From contig NZ_JAMDGY010000026.1 of the NCBI RefSeq assembly GCF_028656955.1, positions 60,905-124,904 of the forward strand: DNA of 64,000 nt, read 5' to 3'. Position numbers and translations under genes: made by a program. The DNA is from Pseudomonas fontis (GTDB lineage: Bacteria; Pseudomonadota; Gammaproteobacteria; Pseudomonadales; Pseudomonadaceae). Shown one piece after another: positions 20,783 to 30,918 of this stretch. The notes below the pieces were generated by a model that was not told where the DNA came from, made no database searches, and was given only the letters and a program-made list of their open reading frames with translations. How positions within the stretch are numbered: position 1 is the stretch's first letter; the number at the start of each line of letters is the position of its first letter.

Positions 20783-22833
20783 GTGCTCAAGATTTCCTGG
20801 TTGAACTGGGCACCGAAGAACTGCCGCCAAAAGCCCTGGGCGCCCTGGGCGATGCCTTCCTCGCCGGTATCGAGAAAGGCCTGCAGGCCGCTGGCCTGAA
20901 CTACACCGCCAAGCAGGTCTATGCCGCGCCGCGTCGCCTGGCCGTGCTGATCAGCCAGCTCGACACCCAGCAGCCAGACCGCAGCATCAACGTTGACGGC
21001 CCACCCCGCCAGGCGGCATTCGACGCCGAAGGCAATCCGACCCAAGCGGCCCTTGGCTTCGCCAAGAAGTGCGGCGTAGAGCTGTCGGAAATCGACCAGA
21101 GCGGCCCGAAGCTGCGTTTCTCCCAGCACATCCCGGGCAAGGCCACCGCCAGCCTGCTGCCGACCATCGTCGAAGACTCGCTGAACGACCTGCCGATCCC
21201 CAAACGCATGCGTTGGGGTGCACGCAAGGAAGAGTTCGTACGGCCAACCCAGTGGCTGGTCATGCTGCTCGGTGACACCGTCGTCGACTGCACCATCCTT
21301 GCCCAGAAAGCCGGTCGCGACTCGCGTGGCCACCGCTTCCACCACCCAGAAGACGTGCGCATCAGCGCCCCGGCGAACTACCTCGAAGACCTGCGCAAAG
21401 CCTACGTGCTGGCCGATTTCGCCGAGCGTCGCGAGATCATCAGCAAGCGTACCGCCGAGCTGGCCATGCAGCAGGAAGGCACTGCCATCGTGCCGCCGGC
21501 GCTGCTCGATGAAGTGACCGCGCTGGTCGAGTGGCCAGTGCCGCTGGTGTGCTCGTTCGAGGAGCGTTTCCTTGAAGTGCCGCAGGAAGCCCTGATCACC
21601 ACCATGCAGGACAACCAGAAGTACTTCTGCCTGCTGGACGTCGACGGCAAGCTACTGCCGCGCTTCATCACCGTGGCCAACATCGAGAGCCGCGACCCGA
21701 AACAGATCGTCGAAGGCAACGAGAAGGTCGTGCGCCCGCGCCTGACCGACGCCGAGTTCTTCTTCAAGCAAGACAAGAAGCAGCCGCTGGAAAGCTTCAA
21801 CGAACGCCTCAAGAACGTGGTGTTCCAGGCCCAGCTGGGCAGCGTCTACGACAAGGCCGAGCGCGTGGCCAAGCTGGCCGCGTTCATCGCCCAGCGCATT
21901 GGCGGCGACGCCCCGCGCGCAGCCCGCGCCGGCCTGCTGTCCAAGTGCGACCTGGCCACCGAGATGGTCGGCGAGTTCCCTGAAATGCAGGGTGTTGCCG
22001 GTTACTACTACGCGCTCAACGATGGCGAGCCGCAAGACGTCGCCCTGGCCCTGAACGAGCAGTACATGCCGCGCGGTGCTGGCGCCGAGCTGCCGTCGAC
22101 CCTGACCGGTGCGGCCGTGGCCATTGCCGACAAGCTCGACACCCTGGTCGGCATCTTCGGTATCGGCATGCTGCCAACCGGCAGCAAAGACCCCTACGCC
22201 CTGCGTCGCGCGGCCCTGGGCGTGCTGCGTATCCTGATCGAGAAGCAGCTGGACCTGAACCTGAATGACGCCGTGGAATTTGCCGTGGCCCAGTTCGGTT
22301 CCCAGGTCAAAGCCGCAGGCCTGGCCGACCAGGTGCAGGAATTCGTCTTTGACCGCCTGCGTGCGCGTTATGAAGACGAAGGTATCGACGTTGCCACCTA
22401 CCTGTCGGTGCGTGCACTGAAGCCGGGCTCTGCCCTGGACTTCGACCAGCGCGTACAGGCCGTTCAGGCCTTCCGCCAACTGCCGGAAGCGGCGGCCCTG
22501 GCCGCAGTGAACAAGCGCGTGTCGAACCTGCTGAGCAAAGCTGAAGGCGCCATCGCTGCCAACGTCGAGCCGAAGTACTTCGACAATGCCAACGAGTTCT
22601 CGCTGTACTCGGCCATCCAGCAAGCCGACCAGGCCGTGCAGCCAATGGCTGCCGCGCGTCAGTACAGCGAAACGCTGGCACGCCTGGCGGCCCTGCGCGA
22701 ACCGGTCGACGCGTTCTTCGAGGCGGTGATGGTCAACGCCGAAGACGCCAACGTGCGAGCCAACCGCTATGCCTTGCTCAGCCGCCTGCGCGGTCTGTTC
22801 CTGGGCGTTGCCGACATCTCGCTGCTGGGGTAA
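20779..22833 (+). CDS. glyS: Glycyl-tRNA synthetase beta subunit
   Basis: 684 residues, the normal size. GlyS binds tRNA-Gly and is required for aminoacylation by the alpha2beta2 enzyme. The N terminus ([16 protein letters not shown]), GPPRQAAFD and the HD-like and anticodon-binding C-terminal half are recognisable. Overlap with glyQ suggests coupled translation. The gmhB start follows 3 bases after its stop. Confidence 0.97.
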   Translation: MSAQDFLVELGTEELPPKALGALGDAFLAGIEKGLQAAGLNYTAKQVYAAPRRLAVLISQLDTQQPDRSINVDGPPRQAAFDAEGNPTQAALGFAKKCGVELSEIDQSGPKLRFSQHIPGKATASLLPTIVEDSLNDLPIPKRMRWGARKEEFVRPTQWLVMLLGDTVVDCTILAQKAGRDSRGHRFHHPEDVRISAPANYLEDLRKAYVLADFAERREIISKRTAELAMQQEGTAIVPPALLDEVTALVEWPVPLVCSFEERFLEVPQEALITTMQDNQKYFCLLDVDGKLLPRFITVANIESRDPKQIVEGNEKVVRPRLTDAEFFFKQDKKQPLESFNERLKNVVFQAQLGSVYDKAERVAKLAAFIAQRIGGDAPRAARAGLLSKCDLATEMVGEFPEMQGVAGYYYALNDGEPQDVALALNEQYMPRGAGAELPSTLTGAAVAIADKLDTLVGIFGIGMLPTGSKDPYALRRAALGVLRILIEKQLDLNLNDAVEFAVAQFGSQVKAAGLADQVQEFVFDRLRARYEDEGIDVATYLSVRALKPGSALDFDQRVQAVQAFRQLPEAAALAAVNKRVSNLLSKAEGAIAANVEPKYFDNANEFSLYSAIQQADQAVQPMAAARQYSETLARLAALREPVDAFFEAVMVNAEDANVRANRYALLSRLRGLFLGVADISLLG

Positions 22834-22836
22834 GCC

Positions 22837-23382
22837 TTGAAACTGCTGATTCTCGATCGTGACGGAGTGATCAACCAGGACTCCGACGCCTACATCAAGT
22901 CGCTGGAGGAGTGGATCCCCATTCCGGGCTCGATCGAGGCGATCGCGCAGTTGAGCAAAGCCGGCTGGACGGTGGCCATCGCCACCAACCAGTCCGGCAT
23001 CGCGCGCGGCTATTACAGCCTGGCCACCCTCGACGCCATGCACGCGCGCTTGCGCGAGCTGGTCGCCGAGCAGGGCGGTGAGGTGGGCCTGGTGGTGTAT
23101 TGCCCGCATGGCCCGGATGAAGGCTGCGCTTGCCGCAAGCCGAAACCGGGCATGTTGCGCAGCATTGGCGAACATTATGCGGCCGATCTGGTCGGTATAT
23201 GGTTCGTCGGTGACAGCAAGGGTGACCTGGAAGCCGCCAAAGCCGTCGATGCACAACCCGTTCTGGTAAAAACCGGCAAGGGGCAAACGACCCTGAGCAA
23301 GGGGCTGCCGGAAGGTACCCTGGTGTTCGAGGACCTGGCTGCTGTCGCCAGGGCACTTATCCACAATCATCAGGACGCCTGA
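22837..23382 (+). CDS. gmhB: D-glycero-beta-D-manno-heptose 1,7-bisphosphate 7-phosphatase
   Basis: 181 residues starting with TTG (22837). A HAD-superfamily phosphatase: the nucleophile motif is LDRDGVIN (D7, D9), with TNQSGIARG next and the zinc loop CPHGPDEGCACRKPKPGM, which defines GmhB rather than histidinol phosphatase. It removes the 7-phosphate in ADP-heptose synthesis for LPS inner core. It follows glyS by 3 bases and precedes plsC, a gene order shared across Pseudomonas. Confidence 0.94.
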   Translation: MKLLILDRDGVINQDSDAYIKSLEEWIPIPGSIEAIAQLSKAGWTVAIATNQSGIARGYYSLATLDAMHARLRELVAEQGGEVGLVVYCPHGPDEGCACRKPKPGMLRSIGEHYAADLVGIWFVGDSKGDLEAAKAVDAQPVLVKTGKGQTTLSKGLPEGTLVFEDLAAVARALIHNHQDA

Positions 23383-23438
23383 AGACTCTCCAGGTGCCCT
23401 GTATATAGGCGGGCGAGCCCGCAACGGTACATGCCGCT

Positions 23439-24209
23439 ATGTCGATCCTGCAGGCGATCAGAATCTTTCTTTTTTACCTGCTGCTGGGTACCAGCGCGTT
23501 GCTCTGGTGCACCCTGAGCTTTTTCATTGCGCCGTTTTTGTCGTTCCGCGCCCGTTATCGCTTCATCAACGTCTACTGGTGCCGTTTCGCACTGGTGCTG
23601 GTGCGCGTGTTCCTGAATATCAAGGTCAAGGTCAGCGGGGCGGAGAATATCCCCAAGCAACCCTGCGTGATCCTGTCCAACCACCAAAGCACCTGGGAAA
23701 CCTTCTTCCTGTCTGCCTATTTCCAGCCCTTGAGCCAGGTGCTCAAGCGCGAACTGCTGTACGTGCCGTTCTTCGGCTGGGCGATGGCCATGCTGCGGCC
23801 TATCGGTATTGACCGTGACAACCCGAAAGCCGCGCTCAAGCAAGTCGCCAGCAAGGGCGATCGCCTGCTCAAGGACGGTGTCTGGGTACTGATTTTCCCG
23901 GAAGGCACCCGTGTGCCGTTCGGGCAGATCGGCAAGTTCTCGCGCAGTGGCGCAGCCTTGGCGGTCAACGCCGAGCTGCCGCTGCTGCCGATTGCGCACA
24001 ACGCCGGCAAGTACTGGCCGAAAGAAGGCTGGGCCAAGCGTGCGGGCACCATCGAGGTGGTCATCGGTGCGCCGATGTACGCAGAAGGCACTGGCCCACG
24101 CGCCATCGCCGAGCTGAACGAGCGCGCCGCTGCCTGGAACGAGCAGACCCAGCGCGACCTCGGTTCGCTGCCGGCGCCAGCCCCGAATGCCTCGCAACCG
24201 GTCACCTGA
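23439..24209 (+). CDS. plsC: 1-acyl-sn-glycerol-3-phosphate acyltransferase
   Basis: 256 residues. An N-terminal membrane helix (IRIFLFYLLLGTSALLW) is followed by the acyltransferase domain with catalytic NHQSTWE (HX4E) and substrate motif FPEGTRVPF. PlsC converts lysophosphatidic to phosphatidic acid at the inner membrane. Pseudomonads have several paralogues, so this may be an accessory copy. It is preceded by gmhB (56-base gap). Confidence 0.85.
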   Translation: MSILQAIRIFLFYLLLGTSALLWCTLSFFIAPFLSFRARYRFINVYWCRFALVLVRVFLNIKVKVSGAENIPKQPCVILSNHQSTWETFFLSAYFQPLSQVLKRELLYVPFFGWAMAMLRPIGIDRDNPKAALKQVASKGDRLLKDGVWVLIFPEGTRVPFGQIGKFSRSGAALAVNAELPLLPIAHNAGKYWPKEGWAKRAGTIEVVIGAPMYAEGTGPRAIAELNERAAAWNEQTQRDLGSLPAPAPNASQPVT

Positions 24210-24337
24210 CCGATCTGTGGATAACGTGTGTACAGTATTTGGATTTTTCACAGAAAAACTCGCTAAGTTATTAATTTAGCTACTTATTTCTCTGTATGGC
24301 TGTTTTCGAAAAATCGTGCATAAGTTTTTTGCGCAAT

Positions 24338-24367
24338 AAAAAAACCGGCTTTTACGCCGGTTTTTTT
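24338..24367. terminator. Bidirectional Rho-independent terminator
   Basis: Stem CCGGC / GCCGG with flanking A and T tracts (seven A before, seven T after) and loop TTTTAC. It lies between convergent plsC and the MFS gene and can serve both strands. Confidence 0.9.
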
Positions 24368-24378
24368 GTGCCCGTTGC

Positions 24379-26001
24379 TCAGACCTTGTCGATGTCCACA
24401 TCGCGGGTCTCTTTCAGGCAGAACAGCCCGACGATCAAGCTGCCCCCGGTGATCAGTACCGGGTACCAGAGGCCGTAGAAGATATCCCCGGTGTAGACCA
24501 CCAGGGCGAACGACACGGTGGGCAGGAAGCCGCCGAACCAGCCGTTGCCGATGTGATACGGCAGCGACATCGAGGTGTAGCGGATGCGCGTCGGGAACAG
24601 CTCGACCATCACTGCGGCCAGCGGGCCGTAGGTCATGGTCGCGATCAGGATCATCGCCACGATCAACAGCACCACCATCGGCTGGTTGACGCTGCTCGGG
24701 TCGGCCTTGGACGGGTAGCCGGCCTTTTCGATGGCGGCGCGCATGGCAGCTTCGTCGAACCCGTTGATGCGGGTTTCGCCAATGCTCACCACCACGTCGC
24801 TGGAGCCTGTGGTCGATGCCGAGCTGTACGGCAGGCCCTGCTTGACCAGGAAGGTCTTGATCTTGTCGCACGGGCTGTCGAAACGCGCCTTGCCTACCGG
24901 GTCGAACTGGAAGGTGCAGCCTTTGGGGTCTGCCATCACCACAATGGGCGCCTGGCGGCTGGCGGCGTCGATTTGCGGGTTGGCGTAATGGCTCAGCGCC
25001 TTGAACAGCGGGAAGTACAGTACGGTGGCCAGCAGCAGGCCGAGCATGAGGATCGGCTTGCGCCCGATGCGGTCCGACAACCAGCCGAAGAACACGAAGA
25101 ACGGCGCGCCGATCACCACGCTGATGATCAGCAGGGTATTGGCCTGGGCCGGGTCCACCTTGAGCATCTGGGTCATGAAGAACAACACGTAGAACTGCGC
25201 GGTGTAGAAGGTCACCGCCTGGCCGGCGTTGATGCTGAACAGGGCCGTCAGCACCACTTTGAGGTTCGGCCAGGAGCCAAACGACTCGCGGATCGGCGAC
25301 TTGCTCGCCTTGCCCTGGGCCTTCATTTTCACGAAGGCCGGGGACTCGTGCATGCTCATGCGGATCCAGGTGGAGATGGCCAGCAGCACGATCGACAGCA
25401 GGAACGGCAGGCGCCAGCCCCAGACTTCGAATTGATCACCACTGATGTAGCGGCTGCCCAGCACCACCAATAGCGACAGCAGCAGGCCGAGGGTCGCGGT
25501 GGACTGGATGAAGCCGGTGTGGAAGCCGCGCTTGCCGTGCGGCGCATGCTCGGCCACATAGGTGGCCGCACCGCCGTATTCACCGCCCAGCGCCAGCCCT
25601 TGCAGCATGCGCAGCACCACCAGGATGATCGGCGCAGCAATGCCGATACTGGCGTAGGTCGGTAGCAAGCCGACGGCAAAGGTGGAAATGCCCATCAGCA
25701 CGATGGTCACCAGGAAGGTGTACTTGCGCCCGATCATGTCGCCCAGGCGACCGAACACCAAGGCCCCGAAAGGCCGCACGAGGAACCCGGCAGCAAATGC
25801 CATCAGCGCAAAGATGAACGCCGTGGTGTCGTTGACCCCGGCGAAGAACTGCTTGCTGATGACGGCGGCCAATGCCCCGTAGAGAAAAAAGTCATACCAC
25901 TCGAAAACCGTCCCGAGGGATGACGCGAAAATGATCTTGCGTTCTTCCCGACGACTGTTGACCGCCGGCGCAGCGCCCTGCTCTTGAAGGGTCTCTGACA
26001 T
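24379..26001 (-). CDS. MFS transporter, metabolite:H+ symporter (MHS) family
   Basis: 540 residues with about 12 membrane segments. MHS-family signatures: an N-terminal SSLGTVFEWYDFFLYGAL, RPFGALVFGRLGDMIGRK, and a second-half WLSDRIGRKPILMLG. It has a longer than usual soluble insert (about 345-430, with paired Cys in DPKGCTFQFDP and FDSPCDK) between helices, which is an odd but known feature of some Pseudomonas members. Likely imports an organic acid or amine with protons. It lies downstream of the GMC oxidoreductase on the same strand, so the two may share a substrate (inference). Confidence 0.88.
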   Translation of the reverse strand: MSETLQEQGAAPAVNSRREERKIIFASSLGTVFEWYDFFLYGALAAVISKQFFAGVNDTTAFIFALMAFAAGFLVRPFGALVFGRLGDMIGRKYTFLVTIVLMGISTFAVGLLPTYASIGIAAPIILVVLRMLQGLALGGEYGGAATYVAEHAPHGKRGFHTGFIQSTATLGLLLSLLVVLGSRYISGDQFEVWGWRLPFLLSIVLLAISTWIRMSMHESPAFVKMKAQGKASKSPIRESFGSWPNLKVVLTALFSINAGQAVTFYTAQFYVLFFMTQMLKVDPAQANTLLIISVVIGAPFFVFFGWLSDRIGRKPILMLGLLLATVLYFPLFKALSHYANPQIDAASRQAPIVVMADPKGCTFQFDPVGKARFDSPCDKIKTFLVKQGLPYSSASTTGSSDVVVSIGETRINGFDEAAMRAAIEKAGYPSKADPSSVNQPMVVLLIVAMILIATMTYGPLAAVMVELFPTRIRYTSMSLPYHIGNGWFGGFLPTVSFALVVYTGDIFYGLWYPVLITGGSLIVGLFCLKETRDVDIDKV

Positions 26002-26112
26002 CGTTGCTGTCCTCTCGGCCCCCGCGGGGCACAGTGATTATTGTTGTTGTTCCACTGTCGACACCGGCCGACCGCTGCCGGTGCCACTGTTGCCACGCCG
26101 CCCGCGCCAGGC

Positions 26113-27755
26113 TCAGGGCGTCGCTATCGCTGCTTTACCGTTGTGGTTGGTAGGTTCGGCCGATGACTGTCGGATCAATTGCGCGGCCTTCTCGGCGATC
26201 ATCACCGTAGGCGAGCAGGTATTGCCGGAAACGATGAACGGCATGATCGAGGCGTCGGCAATGCGCAGCCCCGGCACGCCATGCACCCGCAGTTGTGCAT
26301 CGACCACGTCCATTGGCCCGTTGCCCATGCGGCAGGTGCCGACCGGGTGGAAGATCGTCGTGCCGATCTGCCCGGCAGCCTGTTGCAGCTCCTCTTCAGT
26401 GTGCAAGGCAGCGCCCGGCAGGTACTCGCGCGGGGCGAACGGCGCCAGGGCAGGAGACTGGACGATCTGCCGGGTCAGGCGGATGGCTGCGGCTGCCACT
26501 TGCAGATCTTGCGGCTCGCTCAGGTAGTTGGGGTCGATCAACGGCGCATCGGCCGGGTTCGCCGAACGAATATCCACACGCCCACGGCTGACCGGGCGCA
26601 GGTTGCACACCGAGGCGGTGAACGCCGGGAAGCGGTGCAGCGGCTCGCCAAAGCGCTCCAGCGACAGCGGTTGCACGTGGTATTCGAGGTTGGGCGTGGC
26701 CTGCTCCGGGCCGGAGCGGACAAATGCGCCCAGTTGGCTTGGGGCCATGGCCAGCGGGCCGCTGCGGTCATACAGATAACGCAGGCCCATGCCCAGCTTG
26801 CCCCACAGGCTGTTGGCCACCTGGTTGAGCGTACGCACGTTGCTGACCTGATAGATCAGGCGCAGTTGCAGGTGGTCCTGCAGGTTGCCGCCAACACCGG
26901 GCAGCTCGTGTTTGACGGCAATCCCCAGGCGCTCGAGCAGCGGCCGTGGGCCGATGCCGGAACGCTGGAGAATGTTCGGTGAGCCGATGGCGCCTGCGCA
27001 GAGAATGATCTCGCGGCGCGCAGCAAACTGATGTTCGGCACCTTGCCAGCGTGCCAACACGGCGCTCGCCCGGCCTTGCTCGAGCAGCACCTTGTCGACT
27101 TCGACGCCGGTCAGCAGGGTCAGGTTCGGGCGTTTCAGGGCCGGTCGCAGAAAGGCTTTGGAGGCATTCCAGCGCACGCCGGAACGCTGGTTGACCTGAA
27201 AGTATCCACAGCCTTCATTGCTGCCACCGTTGAAGTCGCTGACCGTATCGATGCCGCTTTGTGCCGCAGCCTCGCGGAAGGCGTCGAGGATGTCCCAGGA
27301 ATAACGTTGCTGCTCAACCCGCCATCCGCGCCATGCACGTCGCTGTTGCCGGCATAGTGCCGCTCGCTGGCTTTGAACAGTGGCAGCACATCCTCCCAGG
27401 CCCAGCCGGGGTTGCCTTGCTCAGCCCAGCGGTCGTAGTCGCTGGCCTGGCCACGCATGTAGATCATGCCGTTGATCGATGAACAGCCACCAAGCACCTT
27501 GCCCCGTGGATAGCCCAGGCTGCGCCCGTTGAGGCCCGGTTGCGCTTCGGTCTTGAAGCACCAGTCGGTGCGAGGGTTGCCAATGCAATAGAGGTAGCCC
27601 ACCGGAATGTGAATCCAGGGGTAGTTGTCGCGACCGCCGGCTTCGAGCAGCAGCACACGGCAGGCAGGGTCGGCGCAAAGCCGGTTGGCGAGCAGACAGC
27701 CAGCAGGGCCGGCACCGACTACCACGTAGTCGTACACATGATCGGCTGATGCCAT
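26113..27755 (-). pseudogene. GMC-family FAD oxidoreductase, frameshifted
   Basis: Two frames together encode one choline dehydrogenase/alcohol dehydrogenase-like GMC enzyme. The N-terminal frame starts at 27755 with the FAD site YVVVGAGPAGCLLANRL and GMC signature GYPRGKVLGGCSSINGM. After an Asp codon at 27324-27326 it loses family similarity, and similarity resumes in a second frame at 27321 (RVEQQRYSWDILDAF, then GVEVDKV and the C-terminal VGTCRMG active-site region). The two frames join if about 7 bases (or 1 modulo 3) are missing. Restored length would be about 549 residues, normal for the family. Unless it is a sequence error, full-length enzyme cannot be made. Confidence 0.85.
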
Positions 27756-27891
27756 ACGGACCTCGCGCCTGATTATTGTTCTTGTCCCAGCCAGTGTTAT
27801 TGATTATTTTCGGGTTGAAAACGTTAGATTTCACGCAACTGCTGTGCGTTTTAACACAACGCAGGTGAACCTCTGATTCACAAGGAAAAGC

Positions 27892-28779
27892 ATGTTCGAC
27901 TGGAACGATCTGCGGTTTTTTCTCGAGTTGCAGCGCAGTGGCCGGCTCCTCACGGCGGCCAAGCGGCTCAACACCACCCATAGCACCGTGGCCCGGCATA
28001 TCGAGAGCATCGAGCAGAGCCTGGGCACTGCGCTATTCGTCCAGCATGCCCAGGGCTACGCGCTGACGCCGTCTGGCCAGGCCCTGCTCAAGCATGCCGA
28101 GGCGATGGAAAACGTCGCCTTGCTGGCCCAGGAAGAGATCACCCAGGCCATCACCCCGCTGGGCAAAATTCGCCTTGGCGTGACCGAAGGCATCGGCATC
28201 ATGTTCTTCACCCCGCGCATGGGCGGCCTGTTTGATCGCTACCCAGGGCTGGAGGTGGAGTTGGTGGCGGTACCGCGCTTTGTCAGCATAATCAACCGCG
28301 AGGCCGAGATCAGCATTCACCTGGACCGGCCCAACGCCGACCTGTTGATAACCCGCAAGCTCACTGACTATCGGCTGGCGCTCTACGCCAGCCCGGCGTA
28401 CCTGTTGCAGGCGCCAGCGCTGAACAGCCGTGATGACCTGGCCCGGCACAGTTGGATCGGCTACGTCGATGACCTGCTGTTCAGCCAGGAACTGTTGTTC
28501 CTCAACAGCTTCTGCCGCTCGCCGAACGTGGCGTTTCGCAGCACCAGCGTGATCGCCCAGCAGCATGCCGCCCGCGCCGGGCTGGGGATTGCCGTGCTGC
28601 CCAACTACATGGCCCGGCACGACCCGGGGCTGGTGCGCATCCTGCCCAGCGAAACCATCCAGCGCAGCTACTGGATCAGTACCCGCCGCGAACTGCACAA
28701 GTCAGTGCGCCTGCGGGTGGTGTGGGACTATCTGCTGGGGCTGTGCGCAGACGAGCAGGATGAACTGCTCGGCGAATAG
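27892..28779 (+). CDS. LysR-type transcriptional regulator
   Basis: 295 residues: winged HTH (FDWNDLRFFLELQRSGRL, then TAAKRLNTTHSTVARHIESIE at about 25-45) and a LysR substrate-binding domain. It is divergent from the GMC oxidoreductase with 136 bases between starts, so it probably controls the GMC-MFS unit. The inducer is unknown. The frame is intact even though its likely target is disrupted. Confidence 0.9.
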   Translation: MFDWNDLRFFLELQRSGRLLTAAKRLNTTHSTVARHIESIEQSLGTALFVQHAQGYALTPSGQALLKHAEAMENVALLAQEEITQAITPLGKIRLGVTEGIGIMFFTPRMGGLFDRYPGLEVELVAVPRFVSIINREAEISIHLDRPNADLLITRKLTDYRLALYASPAYLLQAPALNSRDDLARHSWIGYVDDLLFSQELLFLNSFCRSPNVAFRSTSVIAQQHAARAGLGIAVLPNYMARHDPGLVRILPSETIQRSYWISTRRELHKSVRLRVVWDYLLGLCADEQDELLGE

Positions 28780-28782
28780 CCG

Positions 28783-29601
28783 TCAGTGCGTCAGGGTGTT
28801 GAAGGCCAGCAGCAACGCGGCGCCCACCCCGACGATGGCAAACACCTGCTGCAGGCGTGGCCCGGCCAGGTGCTGGGCAAACTGCCGGGCGACCACCAGG
28901 CCGATCACCGCTCCCAGCGCAAACGGCACGCCGACTGCCCAGTGCATCACGCCACTGAGGCTGGCCGTCACCACGCTACCGGTGGAGACCAGGGCGATCA
29001 CCGCCAGCGAAGTCGCGACGATGCTCTTCATCTCCAGGTTGGTATAGCGGCTCAGGGCGGGAATGATCACGAAGCCGCCGCCGACACCGAGCAGGCCGGA
29101 CAACAATCCACTCAGCAGGCCGGTGAAGGCCAAGGCCCGCGCACACGGCAAGGTCCAGCGCAGGCGGCCTTGCAGCGGGTTGAGCACGCAGGGCTGTATC
29201 GCCCGCTCGGCGCACGGCGCAATGCCTTTGAGTTCACGGCTCGCCTTGCGCCACATGCGCGCGCAGGCATACACCAGCACACAGGCGAAGCCGAGCGCCA
29301 ATGGCGCATTGGGCAGTTGATGAGCAAGGAACAGCCCGAACGGCGCCGCGACGATCCCGATCGCGGCCACGAACAACGCGGCGCGATATCGCACCAACCC
29401 CTGGCGCAAGCCCAGTACCGCGCCCACACCGGCCGCCAGGCCAACCGCGAGCAAGCCGACCGGGCCGGCTTCAACCATCGACAAACCCAGGCCGAACACC
29501 AACAACGGCACCGCCAGGATGCCGCCCCCGGCACCGGTCAGGGCGAGGATCGCGCCAATGAGTGCGCCGAGGCCGGCGCCCAGCAGTTCATGCTCGCTCA
29601 C
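28783..29601 (-). CDS. TauE/SafE family sulfite/anion exporter
   Basis: 272 residues with about 8 membrane segments and the DUF81/TauE pattern: LGALIGAILALTGAGGGILAVPLLVF near the N terminus, repeated in the second half (LSGLLGVGGGFVIIPAL). These proteins export sulfite, sulfoacetate or related anions. It overlaps the sulfide:quinone oxidoreductase gene by 4 bases, so it belongs to the same operon; in that context it may export sulfite or thiosulfate made from persulfide (inference). Confidence 0.9.
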   Translation of the reverse strand: MSEHELLGAGLGALIGAILALTGAGGGILAVPLLVFGLGLSMVEAGPVGLLAVGLAAGVGAVLGLRQGLVRYRAALFVAAIGIVAAPFGLFLAHQLPNAPLALGFACVLVYACARMWRKASRELKGIAPCAERAIQPCVLNPLQGRLRWTLPCARALAFTGLLSGLLSGLLGVGGGFVIIPALSRYTNLEMKSIVATSLAVIALVSTGSVVTASLSGVMHWAVGVPFALGAVIGLVVARQFAQHLAGPRLQQVFAIVGVGAALLLAFNTLTH

Positions 29602-30878
29602 GGGCGGGCCTCACGCGGCGTAGCCACGGGCTTGGCCAGCCACTCGCGGCCCTTGAGCATGCAGCGCCAATACAGCGGCGGCAACACCCGCGCTTTCAGC
29701 CACCAGGCCAGGCGCGTAGGGCGCCGGCCATCGAGCAGCCAGCGCGGGAAACTCGGGGCCAGCTTGCCGCCATAGGTGAACTCGGCGAGGACGATCTTGC
29801 CCCGCGCCACAGTCAACGGGCAGGAGCCATAGCCGTCGTACTCGACCGTCTGCGCCAGGCGACCAAGCGCGACCAGCACGTTGTTGGCCACCACCGGGGC
29901 CTGCTTGCGCGCGGCCGCTGCGGTCTTGGCATTACTGGTGCTGGCCACGTCACCCAGGCTGTGGATGTTGTCGAACCGGCGGTGGCGCAAGCTGGCCGGA
30001 TCGACATCAACCCAGCCCGCCGCGTCGGCCAGCGGGCTATTGCGGATAAAGTCCGGGGCGACCTGCGGCGGCACCACATGCAGCATGTCGAATGGCTGGA
30101 CAAGGGTTTCGCTGCTGCCATCGGGCAGTGTGTGCAGGAATGTCGCGCGCTTGCCCGGCCCATCCACGGCCACCAAGCGGTGGGTGTATTTCAGCTCGAC
30201 GCCATAGCGATCGATGTACTGCATCAGTGCCGGCACATAGTCGGCGACACCGAACAGCACCGCACCGGCATTGAAGAACTGCGCCTGGATCGATCCCAGT
30301 CGGCCAGTGCGCAGCCAGTGATCGCACGACAGGTACAGGGCCTTCTGCGGGGCCCCGGCACATTTGATCGGCATCGGCGGCTGGCTGAACACGGCACGCC
30401 CCTGCTTGAGGTTCTGCACCAGCTCCCAGGTGTAGGGCGCCAGGTCATAGCGATAGTTCGAGGTGACGCCGTTGCGGCCCAGGGTTTGGCGCAAACCATC
30501 GATGGCATCCCAGTCGAGCTTCAAGCCGGGGCACACCACCAGTTGTTCATAGCTGACGATGCGACCATCGGCGAGGGTGACGGTGCATGCCTCGGGTTCG
30601 AAGGTCGCCACGCCCGCCTTGATCCAGCGCACCCCGGCAGGAATGCTTGAGGCCATGGTGCGCGCGGTGCTTTCAGGCTTGAACACGCCGGCACCGACCA
30701 TGGTCCAGCCGGGCTGGTAGTAATGCACATCCGCCGGGTCGATGATCGCGATATCCAGCGACCGGTCGCGGGCGCGCAAACTGGAGGCAGTGGCGATACC
30801 CGCAGCTCCGGCGCCGACGATCAGCACCTGGTGATGGTCAGCCGCAAGCAAGCGGGCAGGGGAGGGAGCAGCAGGCAT
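29598..30878 (-). CDS. sqr: Sulfide:quinone oxidoreductase, type II-like
   Basis: 426 residues of the FAD-disulfide oxidoreductase family. FAD-binding N terminus: QVLIVGAGAAGIATASSL. Two redox Cys are placed as in type II (mitochondrial SQOR-like) enzymes: C173 in PIKCAGAPQK and C353 in GYGSCPLTV. It oxidises H2S to persulfide/polysulfide and passes electrons to quinone at the inner membrane; the C terminus has basic and hydrophobic stretches suited to membrane contact. It is flanked by a persulfide dioxygenase upstream (40-base gap) and TauE downstream. Confidence 0.92.
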   Translation of the reverse strand: MPAAPSPARLLAADHHQVLIVGAGAAGIATASSLRARDRSLDIAIIDPADVHYYQPGWTMVGAGVFKPESTARTMASSIPAGVRWIKAGVATFEPEACTVTLADGRIVSYEQLVVCPGLKLDWDAIDGLRQTLGRNGVTSNYRYDLAPYTWELVQNLKQGRAVFSQPPMPIKCAGAPQKALYLSCDHWLRTGRLGSIQAQFFNAGAVLFGVADYVPALMQYIDRYGVELKYTHRLVAVDGPGKRATFLHTLPDGSSETLVQPFDMLHVVPPQVAPDFIRNSPLADAAGWVDVDPASLRHRRFDNIHSLGDVASTSNAKTAAAARKQAPVVANNVLVALGRLAQTVEYDGYGSCPLTVARGKIVLAEFTYGGKLAPSFPRWLLDGRRPTRLAWWLKARVLPPLYWRCMLKGREWLAKPVATPREARP

Positions 30879-30918
30879 GGGCAGGTGTTCCTTTACTAAT
30901 AGTTATGGTGTCGCAGGT

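Noticed and set aside
21652..23424. A 590-codon minus-strand frame opposite glyS and gmhB
   Set aside because: Spans two convincing plus-strand genes and their boundary; no domain features.
24296..24478. A 60-codon plus-strand frame over the plsC/MFS terminator
   Set aside because: It crosses the bidirectional terminator and the 3' end of the MFS gene; no ribosome site or family.
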